Assembly (NCBI RefSeq): GCF_019599275.1
Contig: NZ_JAHZTD010000001.1
Location: 1,364,001-1,428,000 of the forward strand
Length of the DNA: 64,000 nt
Reading direction: 5' to 3'
DNA from: Hymenobacter sp. HSC-4F20
Lineage (GTDB): Bacteria; Bacteroidota; Bacteroidia; Cytophagales; Hymenobacteraceae
Positions 25,688 to 35,088 of the stretch are shown here, one piece after another. Position 1 is the stretch's first letter, and every line of letters starts with the position of its first letter. A program made the position numbers and the translations under genes. The notes beneath the pieces are model-generated. The model was not told the origin of the DNA. It did not search any database and was given only the letters and a program-made list of their open reading frames with translations.

Positions 25688-26656
25688 ATGAATCGATTTG
25701 ACCGCGTAACAGCCATTCTAATCCAGTTGCAGGCCAAACGCACGGTGAGTGGCCCCACCTTAGCTGAGCAGTTTGGCGTGAGCTTGCGCACCATTTACCG
25801 CGACCTGCGCACGCTGGAAGAAGCCGGGGTGCCACTCCTGGGCGAACCAGGAGTGGGCTACTCCCTGGTAGAAGGCTACCGGCTGCCCCCCGTGATGTTT
25901 ACCCGCGAGGAAGCCACGGCCCTGCTCACCGCTGAAAAGCTGGCCGCCCACCTCACCGACGCTCCCACCGCCCGCCTCAGCAGTGCCGCCATGGACAAGC
26001 TGCGCGCCGTATTGCGCCGCCCGGACCGCGACCATCTCGAAACCCTGGCCCCGCATATTCAGGTATTAGGACCTCGTGCACAAACTGGCTCCCCCGAGGC
26101 CTACCAGCAACTGGTAACTGCTGTAGCCACGCGCCAGGTGGTACGCCTGCACTACCAGTCCGCTGATACCGCCGCCCCTTCCACCCGCAACATTGAGCCC
26201 GTTAGCTTGTACCGAAGCCGGGTGTGGCACGTGGTAGCGTACTGCCGGTTGCGAAAGACCTTTCGGGATTTCCGCCTGGACCGGATTCAGCAACTAGAGT
26301 TGCAGACGGAAGTTTTTACCCCGCGCCCTGAAGCGCTGCAGCAGCACTGGGCTGCACAGGCTAAACAACGGCCCAGGGAGAGAGTCGTGCTCCGGTTTCA
26401 GCCCACGGCTATGCTGCCTGCCTCAGTTCAGCACCTGCAAGATACCAAGTACCAATATGGGTGGACCCAGGAACAGCTTTTACTGGATGGTAGCCTGGAA
26501 ATGACCTTCTTAATCGGCGACCTGCCCTACCTGGCTACTTGGCTGCTACCCTACGCCGGGGCCGTAACCGTGGTTGAACCGGCGGCTCTGGAAGAGCATC
26601 TGCGTGAGTTGGCGCAACGGGTGTATTCTTTTTTTGCAAGCCCAAAAACATGCTGA
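25688..26656 (+). CDS. WYL-domain transcriptional regulator (YafY type)
   Basis: 322 residues from the ATG at 25688. The N-terminal HTH_11 domain (MNRFDRVTAILIQLQAK, then LAEQFGVSLRTIYRDLRTL) binds DNA. The middle WYL domain has YRSRVWHVVAYC in place of the name-giving WYL residues, and RDFRLDRIQQLE follows. A C-terminal extension (EHLRELAQRVYSFF) is normal. WYL domains bind nucleic acid or small ligands. It lies directly upstream of a RidA-family gene, a common pairing, and may regulate it. Confidence 0.93.
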   Translation: MNRFDRVTAILIQLQAKRTVSGPTLAEQFGVSLRTIYRDLRTLEEAGVPLLGEPGVGYSLVEGYRLPPVMFTREEATALLTAEKLAAHLTDAPTARLSSAAMDKLRAVLRRPDRDHLETLAPHIQVLGPRAQTGSPEAYQQLVTAVATRQVVRLHYQSADTAAPSTRNIEPVSLYRSRVWHVVAYCRLRKTFRDFRLDRIQQLELQTEVFTPRPEALQQHWAAQAKQRPRERVVLRFQPTAMLPASVQHLQDTKYQYGWTQEQLLLDGSLEMTFLIGDLPYLATWLLPYAGAVTVVEPAALEEHLRELAQRVYSFFASPKTC

Positions 26657-26738
26657 CATAGGGCTGTCAGTGGGCACCCCAACCTTTGTAGAGTCGAAAG
26701 TGACAAACACCTTTTCACCCCTCTTTACAAAGTAAAAA

Positions 26739-27130
26739 ATGGAAAACGCACCATTGACCCCTGGAAATGGGGAGAGCAAACCAACTCCGTACAAGCCGTT
26801 GAAATCAAGCAGCCCGCTGGCACGCTCTATTGCTCTGGCCAGGTAGCCATTGATGCAGAGGGCCGGCCCAGCACCGCCGCCATGCGCAGCCAGTTGCAGC
26901 AGATTTTCCAGAACCTGGAGCACTTAATCAGCGAAGCGGGGTATGAGTGCCAGGGTATTGTGCGGCTGAATGTGTACACCACTTCGGTAGCGGAGTTTTT
27001 CACGACCTGCACCGATATCTACCAGGCCTGGATTGCCCGTCACGGCGTTAAGCAGGCGACTACCATGGTAGAAGTGCAGGGCCTTTTCGCTGGCCTGACC
27101 ATCGAGTTGGAAGCTACCGTAGTAAAATAA
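26739..27130 (+). pseudogene. RidA/YjgF-family protein gene with a frameshift right after its ATG
   Basis: The body reads RTIDPWKWGEQTNSVQAVEI, LYCSGQVAIDAEGRPSTAAM and IVRLNVYTTSVAEFF, a complete RidA-like protein of about 130 residues (trimeric enamine/imine deaminase fold). The only ATG at the expected place, 26739, is in another frame and hits a stop after about 35 codons. One extra A in the run at 26743-26746 would restore M-E-K-R-T-I. No in-frame ATG, GTG or TTG precedes the body; an internal ATG at 26882 would cut off the N-terminal half. It may be a real mutation, an assembly error in the A-run, or recoding. Confidence 0.8.
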
Positions 27131-27137
27131 GCTTTTT

Positions 27138-27196
27138 CGTAACTAAGCAAGCCAAACGGCAGGTAGTACACCTGCCGTTTGGCTTGCTTAGTTACG
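27138..27196. terminator. Perfect 27-bp hairpin between convergent genes
   Basis: Arms 27138-27164 and 27170-27196 are exact complements with a 5-nt loop (AGTAC). It follows the RidA-family gene by 8 bp, and its right arm includes the stop codon of the DUF2809 gene. There is no T-run on either side, so it may act as a bidirectional terminator or RNA-stabilising stem. Confidence 0.8.
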
Positions 27197-27619
27197 TATG
27201 ACTCGCGCCGCGTGTGTTGAAGCCTTGGCTTTGACACGCGCCCAAAGTTGCTCCAGCCCTACCCCTGCCAGCACGCCCAAAGTGTAACACAGTAGGTCAC
27301 TCCACAAAAAGCCGTGGCCTAGCATGAGGCTGCCTAGTGTAGTGCTACGCACGGCATCTAGCCAAGGGGCATGGTACAACTGGCTTAGCTCAATAAGAAA
27401 GGCAAAGCCCAGGGCCACGGCCGCAGTTTTAGTGCTACCCCCTAGCGGGCGCCAGAACCTTAACATCCAGAATACCAGCAAGGCCCAAAGCGCGTCGCCG
27501 GCGTAGGCGCCTACCCAGGCTGGCAACACCAAGGAAAACCGGCGCGATGCCAGGCCCAACGCTACGGTCAGCAGGCTTAGTAGAGCGTAGCGGATTCTGT
27601 GTTTAGATACTGTAGTCAA
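27188..27619 (-). CDS. DUF2809 family membrane protein
   Basis: 143 residues, start TTG at 27619. About four membrane helices. RRFSLVLPAWVGAYAGDALWALLVFW and ELSQLYHAPWLDAVRSTTLG are the signature segments of DUF2809 (VanZ-like shape). Function is unknown. Its stop codon lies inside the 27-bp hairpin. It is divergent from the MpaB-like oxygenase gene, with a palindromic operator-like site between them. Confidence 0.85.
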   Translation of the reverse strand: MTTVSKHRIRYALLSLLTVALGLASRRFSLVLPAWVGAYAGDALWALLVFWMLRFWRPLGGSTKTAAVALGFAFLIELSQLYHAPWLDAVRSTTLGSLMLGHGFLWSDLLCYTLGVLAGVGLEQLWARVKAKASTHAARVIRN

Positions 27620-27653
27620 AGTTGTAGAGGTAATGACGGATCAAAACTAGTAT

Positions 27654-27674
27654 TTACTTTGTATTTCAAAGTAA
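27654..27674. promoter_or_regulatory. Operator-like palindrome TTACTTTG-N5-CAAAGTAA
   Basis: Eight-bp perfect arms with a 5-nt spacer, centred between the divergent DUF2809 and MpaB-like genes. Size and symmetry suit a dimeric helix-turn-helix repressor. TACAATTG at 27692-27699 may be the -7 region of the MpaB-like gene. Confidence 0.45.
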
Positions 27675-27747
27675 TTTGCCATACAATTGCAGCGCGTTGG
27701 CACTCGTTGCGGAGCGCAGGCGTTTTACCCCGGATTGTTAAGAAGAC

Positions 27748-28533
27748 ATGGAATATTTTGTAGAGAAAGAATCGGTGGTCCGCACTATTTGGGGCAAGGC
27801 CGATACAGTGCTATTCATTTTTGCCGGGGCGGCCGCCGAGTTTGCCGTTAATAAAGCCGTCGACTGGCTGTACTTTACCGGTCGTCTCCCCGCTGACCCG
27901 CTCGGCCGTCTATTCTCTACCGTAGAATACGCCCGGCAGATTGTGTTTGCCGAGCGCCACGGGGCGGAGCGGGCCATTGATACCATTGCCGCCATTCATG
28001 AAGCCGTCGAGGCCAAGCGGGGCCAGCGCATCCCGGCCTGGGCTTACCGCGACGTGCTGTACATGCTCATCGACTACTCTATCCGCGCCTTTGAGTTGTT
28101 GGAGCGGCGACTGTCCGAGGCCGAAAAGGCGGAGGTGTTTACCATCTTTTGCCGGGTAGGACAGCGTATGGGCATTCCTGATTTGCCGGTTACCTATGCC
28201 GCCTGGCTCCCCGACCGGGAGCTGCATCTGGCCCAGGACCTGGCGCACAGTCATTTTACGACTAACCTCTACCAACAGTACCGGAAGCACCTGGGGCCGT
28301 TGCGTTACCAGTTGCTTTTGCAAGGTCAGGCGCTGGTAGTGCCCGAGCCCGTGCGGGAGTTGCTACGGCTTGGGCGCCGCTCCTGGCTACGGCCGGTGAT
28401 GCCTCTGTACCGACACACCCAACACCTGGCCCTGAGCAAATGGGTAAAGACGAGCTTGCTTCCGGTGGAATACCGGGCTCAAATTGATGCGCTGGATGTA
28501 GAACCAACTCATGTGGAAAGGCGAGCAGCCTGA
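27748..28533 (+). CDS. MpaB/DUF2236-family oxygenase-like protein
   Basis: 261 residues, mostly helical. Features of the ER-bound oxygenase MpaB/latex-clearing-protein group include an early hydrophobic LFIFAGAAAEFAVNKAVDWL, RLFSTVEYARQIVFAERHGA, and TYAAWLPDRELHLAQDL. Characterised relatives use a b-type heme to cleave or oxidise polyprenyl chains. Heme-ligating His cannot be assigned with certainty here. It has its own promoter region with a palindromic site and a candidate terminator near 28645-28690. Confidence 0.75.
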   Translation: MEYFVEKESVVRTIWGKADTVLFIFAGAAAEFAVNKAVDWLYFTGRLPADPLGRLFSTVEYARQIVFAERHGAERAIDTIAAIHEAVEAKRGQRIPAWAYRDVLYMLIDYSIRAFELLERRLSEAEKAEVFTIFCRVGQRMGIPDLPVTYAAWLPDRELHLAQDLAHSHFTTNLYQQYRKHLGPLRYQLLLQGQALVVPEPVRELLRLGRRSWLRPVMPLYRHTQHLALSKWVKTSLLPVEYRAQIDALDVEPTHVERRAA

Positions 28534-28994
28534 TGTGAAGGCAGAGGGTAGGAAACCTCTCTGCCTTGGTTAGGCAAGTACTCCGCAACAGTAAAAAATA
28601 TTGGGCTGCGCATTTGTTTTTTAAGCGACAATCCGCGCCTTCCTCTACCTGCCACCGGGGCTTTTCTAACCCGACTGGCAGGTAGTTTTGCTTGTGCACT
28701 AAGCGTAATGGCTTGTGGCTAAGGCCTAAAATATGCGCACGAGGGCTGAAAAAGAGGTTTGCAACTAGAGCATAAACGAGGATACATTAGCATTATTCAC
28801 CGCTCCTGTTGAATTATTTCCCAGGCTATGCAGACATTCCTGCAATCGTTTTCTGGCTCATTTTTTCTTTTGAGTACGCAGCCACTTACTGGGTAGAAAT
28901 TCAGCTTTTACCCTGCCGATCTGCTTGCACTACTGCTGAATTGTTCAGCTCCCGCTCTTTCGTCTAACCCTTTTTGTCCCCAAATCCCACCCGT
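28534..28994. other. 461-bp AT-richer intergenic region before the GH16 gene
   Basis: Holds an inverted repeat CTACCTGCCA/TGGCAGGTAG (28645-28654 with 28676-28685) followed by TTTTG, a possible terminator for the MpaB-like gene. The remaining 300 bp are AT-rich and should contain the glucanase promoter, but no clear TTTG/TAnnTTTG pair was found. Confidence 0.5.
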
Positions 28995-31900
28995 ATGCAC
29001 AGAACCTTCTACAGGTATGTTCAGCGCGTCCGTACCCAAGGCCTGGCTTTGCTCGGCGGACTCTTCTTTCTGAGCCAAGCGCCGGCTCAGGCCCAGCAGC
29101 AGCTCGTCTGGGAAGAAAACTTCAACGGCACCACCATCAACCCCAGTACCTGGACCTTCGACCAGGGTGATGGGTGCGCCCAAGGCGTGTGCGGCTGGGG
29201 CAACAGCGAGCTGGAAACGTACACCAACCGCCCCGAAAACGCCCGCGTGGAAGGCGGCAACCTCATCATTGAGGCCCGGCGCGAAAACTATCAGGGTAAG
29301 GCCTTCACTTCGGCCCGCCTGAAAACCCTGGGCCGCGTGCAGTTCAAGTATGGCACGCTAGAAGCCCGCATCAAAGTGCCCAACATGCAAAACGGGCTGT
29401 GGCCGGCCTTCTGGATGCTGGGCGCCAGCGGCACCTGGCCCGCCAGCGGCGAGGTTGATATTATGGAAATGGGCTCGGCGGCGGCCATTCAGGCCGGGCT
29501 TACCAACCGGCGCCTGGGTGGCGCTACCCACTGGGAAAACAACAACAGCCACGCCGCCTACGACACCCACTACGACAGCCCCACCGACCTAACCACCGAC
29601 TACCACGTGTACCGGATGACCTGGGACAGCCAGGCTATCCGCATGTTTATTGACGACCACGAGTACTACGCCATCGATATTTCCCGGGCCGCCGCCGCCG
29701 ACCTGGAGGAGTTTCATCAGGCCCAGTATATTCTGCTGAACCTAGCTGTGGGCGGTCAGTACACCGGCATTTACGACCAGAACGCCATTACAGCGCCCCT
29801 GCCCGGTCAAATGCTGGTTGACTACATCCGCCTCTACCAAAGCCCCGGCGACGAACTGTACCTAGGCTCCAACAACAGCATTGCCGGCGACTTTGGCATC
29901 TATACCGAAAACCCGGCCATACCCAACCGGCTGGTCTACGGCCAAGATGCGAACCTCTACATCTGGAACAACCTCACCAACATTGCCTCCCCTACCCCCT
30001 TCGAGGGTCAGGAAGTGCTGGCCTTGCGCGCTAACGCTGGCAGTTGGTTTGGCTTCGGGGTGGATAACCAGGTGAAGAACCTGGCGGCCTTCAACAATGG
30101 CTCCCTCAAATTCCAGTTCAAGACTAGCTACGCCGGGCAGTTCAAGTTCGGTATCAAGTCGGGCGCGGGGGAAAGCTGGGTGGACTTTCCGGCTGGCGTG
30201 ACCAAGCACGGTTTGCTGCGCGACGGGCAGTGGCACGAAGTGGTTATTCCGATGTCGGCTTTCGGCAACGGCGACCTGGGCTCGGTGACGCAAACCTTCA
30301 TGTTTGCCGGCGACGCCGCCAGCAGCCAGGCCGATTTCTTTTTCGACAACATCTACTACAGCGGCGGCGTGGCGGCCAACCCCGCTCCTACCGTGAGCCT
30401 AACTTCGCCCACCAACGAGGCCCTGGTTACGACGCCTGCTACCCTCACCCTGACGGCCAACGCCGCCGATGCCAATGGGTCGGTAACCAAGGTAGAGTTC
30501 TACAGCGGCTTTACCCTGGTTGGCACTTCCACCACGGCCCCCTACAGCGCCACTTGGGCCAACGTAGCGCCCGGCGTGTACACCCTCACGGCCAAGGCCA
30601 CCGACAACCAAGGGGTAGTAACTACTTCGGCTCCCGTAACCGTGTTTGTGGCCTCGCCTAACAACGTGGCCCCGGCTGTCAGCCTGACTTCGCCCACGGC
30701 CAGTACCAGCTTTACCACGCCCGCTACCATCACGCTGGAGGCCAATGCCACCGACTCGGATGGCAGCGTGTACAAAGTGGAATTCTACAACGGCACGACT
30801 CTGCTGGGCACCGATTTCACCAGCCCGTACACCTACACCTGGAGCGGGGTAGCCGCCGGCACCTACTCCATCACGGCCAAAGTAACCGACAACGGCAAAG
30901 TCTCGACGACCTCCGCCCCCGTGAGCATCACGGTGAAAAGCAACGTCATAGCCGGCCCCAACTTTGGGGTGTACACTGATAACGCCCAGATGACTGACAA
31001 GCTGGTATTTGGCCAGGATGCCAACCTCTACATCTGGAACAACCTCAGCAACATTGCCTCCCCTACCCCCTTCGAGGGCCCGAACGTGCTGGCCCTGCGC
31101 GCGGCAGCTGGCAACTGGTTTGGCTTCGGTATTGCCAACGACATCAAGAACCTGGCGGCTTTCAAGGATGGCTCCCTGAAGTTTCAGTTCAAAACCTCCT
31201 ATACCGGCCAATTTAAGTTTGGGGTGAAAACTGGTGGAGCCGAAGGTTGGGTTGATTTCCCGGCTGGTGCCACCCAGTATGGCCTCCAGCGCGACGGGCA
31301 ATGGCACGAGGTGATTATTCCGCTGCGCGCCTTTGGCAACCTTGATTGGGCTACCCTGGAGCAGTCGTTGATGTTTGCCGGCGACGCCCCCGCTGCTCAG
31401 GCCGACTTCTTTTTCGACCACGTGCACTACAACACGCAGCCGGTAGTGGTAGCCCCCGTTACCTACTGCGGCACGGCCGCCAGCGGCGACTACAGCTACG
31501 CCGTTACAACTACGGGCACCAGCGTGAACTTCACCTTCCACCCCTTGGGTAGCGTAGCCGGCGGCAACCTGGCTATTCTCTACGTGAACGGCCCGGGCTA
31601 CAGCATGACCAAAAATGCCGCTGGCGACTTCACCTACACCCTGCCCAACCAAACGGCCGGCCAGGCCCTGAACTTCTACTTCACCTACGCCGTGCCCGGT
31701 GCCGGCGAACGGAACTCGGCCGCTGCGCCCCACAGCTACACAGTAGGCACCGCGTGCGGCAGCACGCCCGCTCCTGCGGCGCCCACAGTTAGCCTGACCT
31801 CGCCCACGGCTTCGGCCAGCTTCACGGCCCCGGCGAGTATCACCCTCACGGCCGACGCGGCTGATACCGACGGTACCATCAGCAAAGTAGAGTTCTACCA

Positions 31901-33659
31901 GGGCACTACCTTGCTCGGCACCAGCACCACCAGCCCGTACACGTTTACCTGGACGGGTGCCGCGGCCGGCAGCTATTCGCTTACCGCCAAAGCCTTCGAC
32001 AACTCGGGCCTTTCCACTACCTCGGCTCCGGTGGCCGTAACGGTTAGCAGTGGCACCACCCCCGGCGGCGACGCGGGCGGCTACTGCGGCACGGCTCCCA
32101 ACGGCGACTATAGCTGGAAGGCTGTAACCAGTGGCTCCAACGTAACCTTTACCTTCCATCCGCTGGGCGCTACGGCGGGCGGCAACCTGGCCATTGTGTA
32201 CGTGAATGGCCCCGGCTATGGCATGACCAAAAACTCGGCTGGCGACTTCACTTATACCGTTGCCAACCAAACCGCTGGCACGGCTCTGAACGTGTACTTC
32301 ACGTATCAGGTAGGCGCCGGTGGCGGCGAGCGTAATACCTCCGCTACCCCTCATACGTACACCGTAGGCGCCAGCTGCGGAGCTGCTCCGGCTAACGTAG
32401 CGCCCACCGTGGCCCTCACCTCGCCCACGGCTACCAGCTTCTCCGCTCCGGCTACCATCACGCTTACGGCTTCGGCCGCGGATACCGATGGCAGCATCAG
32501 CAAAGTAGAATTCTATCAGGGCACCACCCTGCTGGGCTCCGATGCGACGGCCCCGTACAGCTTCACCTGGAGCAACGTGCCCGCCGGCAACTACTCGCTC
32601 ACGGCCAAAGCTTTTGACGACAAAGATCTTTCGGCTACCTCAGCCGCCGTGGCTATTACCGTCATCATTCCCGATGCCGATGGCGACGGCTACCCTGCCG
32701 ACCAGGACTGCGACGACCAGAATGCCGCCGTGCATCCCGGCCTCGTGTTCTATGCTGATGCCGATGGCGACGGTTTCGGTAACGCCACAGCTCCCACGGT
32801 AACGGCCTGCACTGCTCCTGCCGGCTACACCCGCCAGGCCGGTGACTGCAACGACCAGGACGCCGCCATCAACCCCGCCGCGAAGGATGTGTGCGGCCAA
32901 GACCGCAACTGCGACGGTAAGCTGGACCTGCCGGCCCAAGCGGCGCCCACGGTGGCCGTGCAGCCTTCGTCCTCGGTATATACCGGTGGCGATTCCAAGA
33001 CCATTTACCTGGGCTATGGTGCTCAAAGCGTGCAGCTGAAGGCTTCAGCTGCCTCGGCTACGGCTTACTCCTGGAGCCCTGCTGCCGGCCTGAGCGCTAC
33101 CACGGGTGCTACGGTGCAGTTCACTCCTTCCCAAGCCGGCAGCTACACCTTTACCGTAACGGCCCGGAATGCCGCCGGCTGTACCGCCAACGCTACCGTA
33201 ACCATCACCGTGATTGATGCCCGCGGCATAAAGCACCAGGATAAAGTGCTGGTATGCCATCAGGGTCAGGTGCTCGAAGTCAGCTCGAATGCCGTTGCGG
33301 CTCACCTCAACCACGGCGACAAGCTCGGCAGCTGCTCGGCTACGGCGGCCCGCCCTGGCGCTACCCCAGCGGCTTCGGTGGCCGCTGCTAGCAGCGCCGT
33401 TACTACCGATGTAAGCTTCTACCCCAACCCCGCTCAGGAGCGCATCAACCTGGACGTGACGCTGGCCCCCAGCACCCACTACTCGCTGGCCATCTACGAC
33501 TCGAAAGGCACTTTGCTGAAGACAATCAGCAGCGGCCCGGTGAGCAGCCAGCGGATTTCCCTGGAGTGGAATGCCCACGATTTTGCCAATGGGGTGTACC
33601 TGGTGCGCCTCATCACCGATAAGGAGGTCATCAACAAGCGCCTGGTAATCCAGCACTAA
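28995..33659 (+). CDS. Modular secreted GH16 endo-beta-glucanase with T9SS sorting domain
   Basis: 1554 residues from the ATG at 28995. In order: signal peptide (cleavage near 31-33); GH16 catalytic domain about 35-290 with the nucleophile/acid motif GEVDIMEM (Glu153, Glu158); carbohydrate-binding-like module about 294-457; Ig-like 466-554 and 559-651; a second copy of the module 653-814; a roughly 100-residue module starting YCG at 822-926 and again at 1029-1131; Ig-like copies 929-1018 and 1134-1226; MopE-like Ca2+ repeats (DADGDGYPADQDCDD); a PKD-like domain; LVCHQGQVLEVSSNAV; and a T9SS type A domain from about 1470. GH16 enzymes of this kind cut beta-1,3 or mixed glucans such as laminarin. 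Confidence 0.95.
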   Translation: MHRTFYRYVQRVRTQGLALLGGLFFLSQAPAQAQQQLVWEENFNGTTINPSTWTFDQGDGCAQGVCGWGNSELETYTNRPENARVEGGNLIIEARRENYQGKAFTSARLKTLGRVQFKYGTLEARIKVPNMQNGLWPAFWMLGASGTWPASGEVDIMEMGSAAAIQAGLTNRRLGGATHWENNNSHAAYDTHYDSPTDLTTDYHVYRMTWDSQAIRMFIDDHEYYAIDISRAAAADLEEFHQAQYILLNLAVGGQYTGIYDQNAITAPLPGQMLVDYIRLYQSPGDELYLGSNNSIAGDFGIYTENPAIPNRLVYGQDANLYIWNNLTNIASPTPFEGQEVLALRANAGSWFGFGVDNQVKNLAAFNNGSLKFQFKTSYAGQFKFGIKSGAGESWVDFPAGVTKHGLLRDGQWHEVVIPMSAFGNGDLGSVTQTFMFAGDAASSQADFFFDNIYYSGGVAANPAPTVSLTSPTNEALVTTPATLTLTANAADANGSVTKVEFYSGFTLVGTSTTAPYSATWANVAPGVYTLTAKATDNQGVVTTSAPVTVFVASPNNVAPAVSLTSPTASTSFTTPATITLEANATDSDGSVYKVEFYNGTTLLGTDFTSPYTYTWSGVAAGTYSITAKVTDNGKVSTTSAPVSITVKSNVIAGPNFGVYTDNAQMTDKLVFGQDANLYIWNNLSNIASPTPFEGPNVLALRAAAGNWFGFGIANDIKNLAAFKDGSLKFQFKTSYTGQFKFGVKTGGAEGWVDFPAGATQYGLQRDGQWHEVIIPLRAFGNLDWATLEQSLMFAGDAPAAQADFFFDHVHYNTQPVVVAPVTYCGTAASGDYSYAVTTTGTSVNFTFHPLGSVAGGNLAILYVNGPGYSMTKNAAGDFTYTLPNQTAGQALNFYFTYAVPGAGERNSAAAPHSYTVGTACGSTPAPAAPTVSLTSPTASASFTAPASITLTADAADTDGTISKVEFYQGTTLLGTSTTSPYTFTWTGAAAGSYSLTAKAFDNSGLSTTSAPVAVTVSSGTTPGGDAGGYCGTAPNGDYSWKAVTSGSNVTFTFHPLGATAGGNLAIVYVNGPGYGMTKNSAGDFTYTVANQTAGTALNVYFTYQVGAGGGERNTSATPHTYTVGASCGAAPANVAPTVALTSPTATSFSAPATITLTASAADTDGSISKVEFYQGTTLLGSDATAPYSFTWSNVPAGNYSLTAKAFDDKDLSATSAAVAITVIIPDADGDGYPADQDCDDQNAAVHPGLVFYADADGDGFGNATAPTVTACTAPAGYTRQAGDCNDQDAAINPAAKDVCGQDRNCDGKLDLPAQAAPTVAVQPSSSVYTGGDSKTIYLGYGAQSVQLKASAASATAYSWSPAAGLSATTGATVQFTPSQAGSYTFTVTARNAAGCTANATVTITVIDARGIKHQDKVLVCHQGQVLEVSSNAVAAHLNHGDKLGSCSATAARPGATPAASVAAASSAVTTDVSFYPNPAQERINLDVTLAPSTHYSLAIYDSKGTLLKTISSGPVSSQRISLEWNAHDFANGVYLVRLITDKEVINKRLVIQH

Positions 33660-33683
33660 CCCGCTACAAACTTAGCTTTCAGC

Positions 33684-33720
33684 AAAAAGCCCCAACCGCT
33701 TGGTTGGGGCTTTTTGTTTT
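33684..33720. terminator. Intrinsic terminator of the GH16 gene
   Basis: A 14-bp stem (AAAAAGCCCCAACC with its complement at 33702-33715), 4-nt loop, then TTTTTGTTTT. Lies 25 bp after the stop codon. Confidence 0.93.
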
Positions 33721-33834
33721 AGGCGAAATTTTCTCGCACCGCGCCTGCTGCAGACGCCCGAGGAATCGGGCTATGGTTACTTATGGATGCCCCAGATATC
33801 TTGTGCGTTTGCAGCACTGGAAGGGGTAACGTGC

Positions 33835-34884
33835 TTACACTTGGTTGGGTACTACCTCCACCTGTACGGCATGCCGGGCCGTGCCTTTCAGCTCGGCCAG
33901 GATTTCGTAGGACCGGAGGCGGGCGGCGTGGTCGTAGATGTGGGAGACGACCATCAGCTCATTTACCTGCGTTTTTGCCACGAATTCTTCCAGCTTGCGG
34001 GCAATGGTTTCGGGGCCGCCAATGAACACGTAGGTCATCATCTGGCGCACGGCGGCCTCCTCGTAGTCGGTCCAGTAGCCCTCCATGCTGTCGAGCGGGG
34101 GCTGCAAGGGTAGTGTGGTGCCGCGGATGATGCCCAGGGCAAATACATAGAACGAGGTAGCCAGCCGCTCGGCCTCTTCGTCGGTATCGGCGGCAATGAC
34201 GTTGATGCAGGCCATGGCGTACGGCTCCGCAAGCTGCGCGGACGGCCGGAAGTTGCTGCGGTACAGGCGCAGGGCCTCGTGCAGGTAGGTAGGCGCAAAG
34301 TGGCTGGCGAAGGCAAAGGGCAAGCCCAGCATGGCCGCCAGTTGGGCGCTGTAGGTGCTGGAGCCCAGCAGCCAGATCGGGATGTCCAGCCCCTCGCCCG
34401 GCACGGCCCGTACCCGGCTACCCCGGTTTTCGGCCGAAAGGTAGGTTTGCAGCTCCTGCACGTTCTGGGGGAAGTCGTTGGCAGCGGTGTGCTGGTCGCG
34501 GCGCAGGGCCATAGCCGTTAGCTGATCGGTGCCGGGGGCGCGGCCCAGGCCCAAATCAATACGGCCGGGGTAAAGCGAGGCCAGCGTCCCGAACTGCTCG
34601 GCAATAACCAGCGGGGCGTGGTTGGGCAGCATAATGCCCCCCGAGCCCACCCGGATACTGGAAGTGCCGCCCGCAACGTGCCCAATCAGGATGGACGTGG
34701 CCGAGGAGGCAATGCTGGCCATGTTGTGGTGCTCGGCCAGCCAGAAGCGCTGGTAGCCCCACTGCTCGGCGTGGCGCGCCAGGTCCACGGTGTTGCGGAA
34801 CGTATCGGCGGGGGTGTAGCCCGCCAGGATGGCGGCCAAGTCCAGCACCGACAGGGATAGAGAGGCAAGCGGAGTGGTATTCAT
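33835..34884 (-). CDS. LLM-class flavin-dependent oxidoreductase
   Basis: 349 residues, a luciferase-like TIM-barrel. [20 protein letters not shown] (with the AEHH motif), [20 protein letters not shown] and [16 protein letters not shown] are hallmarks of the MsnO8-like group (YhbW). It would use FMNH2 or F420H2 to oxidise a small substrate. The next plus-strand genes (SDR, molybdenum oxidoreductase, flavin reductase) could supply a reduced flavin, but the LLM gene is divergent from them. Substrate unknown. Confidence 0.95.
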   Translation of the reverse strand: MNTTPLASLSLSVLDLAAILAGYTPADTFRNTVDLARHAEQWGYQRFWLAEHHNMASIASSATSILIGHVAGGTSSIRVGSGGIMLPNHAPLVIAEQFGTLASLYPGRIDLGLGRAPGTDQLTAMALRRDQHTAANDFPQNVQELQTYLSAENRGSRVRAVPGEGLDIPIWLLGSSTYSAQLAAMLGLPFAFASHFAPTYLHEALRLYRSNFRPSAQLAEPYAMACINVIAADTDEEAERLATSFYVFALGIIRGTTLPLQPPLDSMEGYWTDYEEAAVRQMMTYVFIGGPETIARKLEEFVAKTQVNELMVVSHIYDHAARLRSYEILAELKGTARHAVQVEVVPNQV

Positions 34885-35088
34885 AACAGATGGGGGTAGT
34901 AAAAACCGGTGATGGACGAGGAAAAATCTCGCTCCTGCTCTGCTGCCAACCCGACCATGCGCGACCTAGCAGCGGAAGGCGAAAAAACCAAGTTGGGGCC
35001 CTAAAGGTTTAGTTTCGTAGCATCTGACAGGGCTGCCGGCACCGTACATCTAGCGTTGTCCTACCCCACCTGCTTACCCACTACCTGC

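Noticed and set aside
30399..32354. 651-codon open frame on the minus strand
   Set aside because: Antisense to the repeated modules of the GH16 gene; Gly/Val/Arg-rich low-complexity product caused by codon bias in a GC-rich gene.
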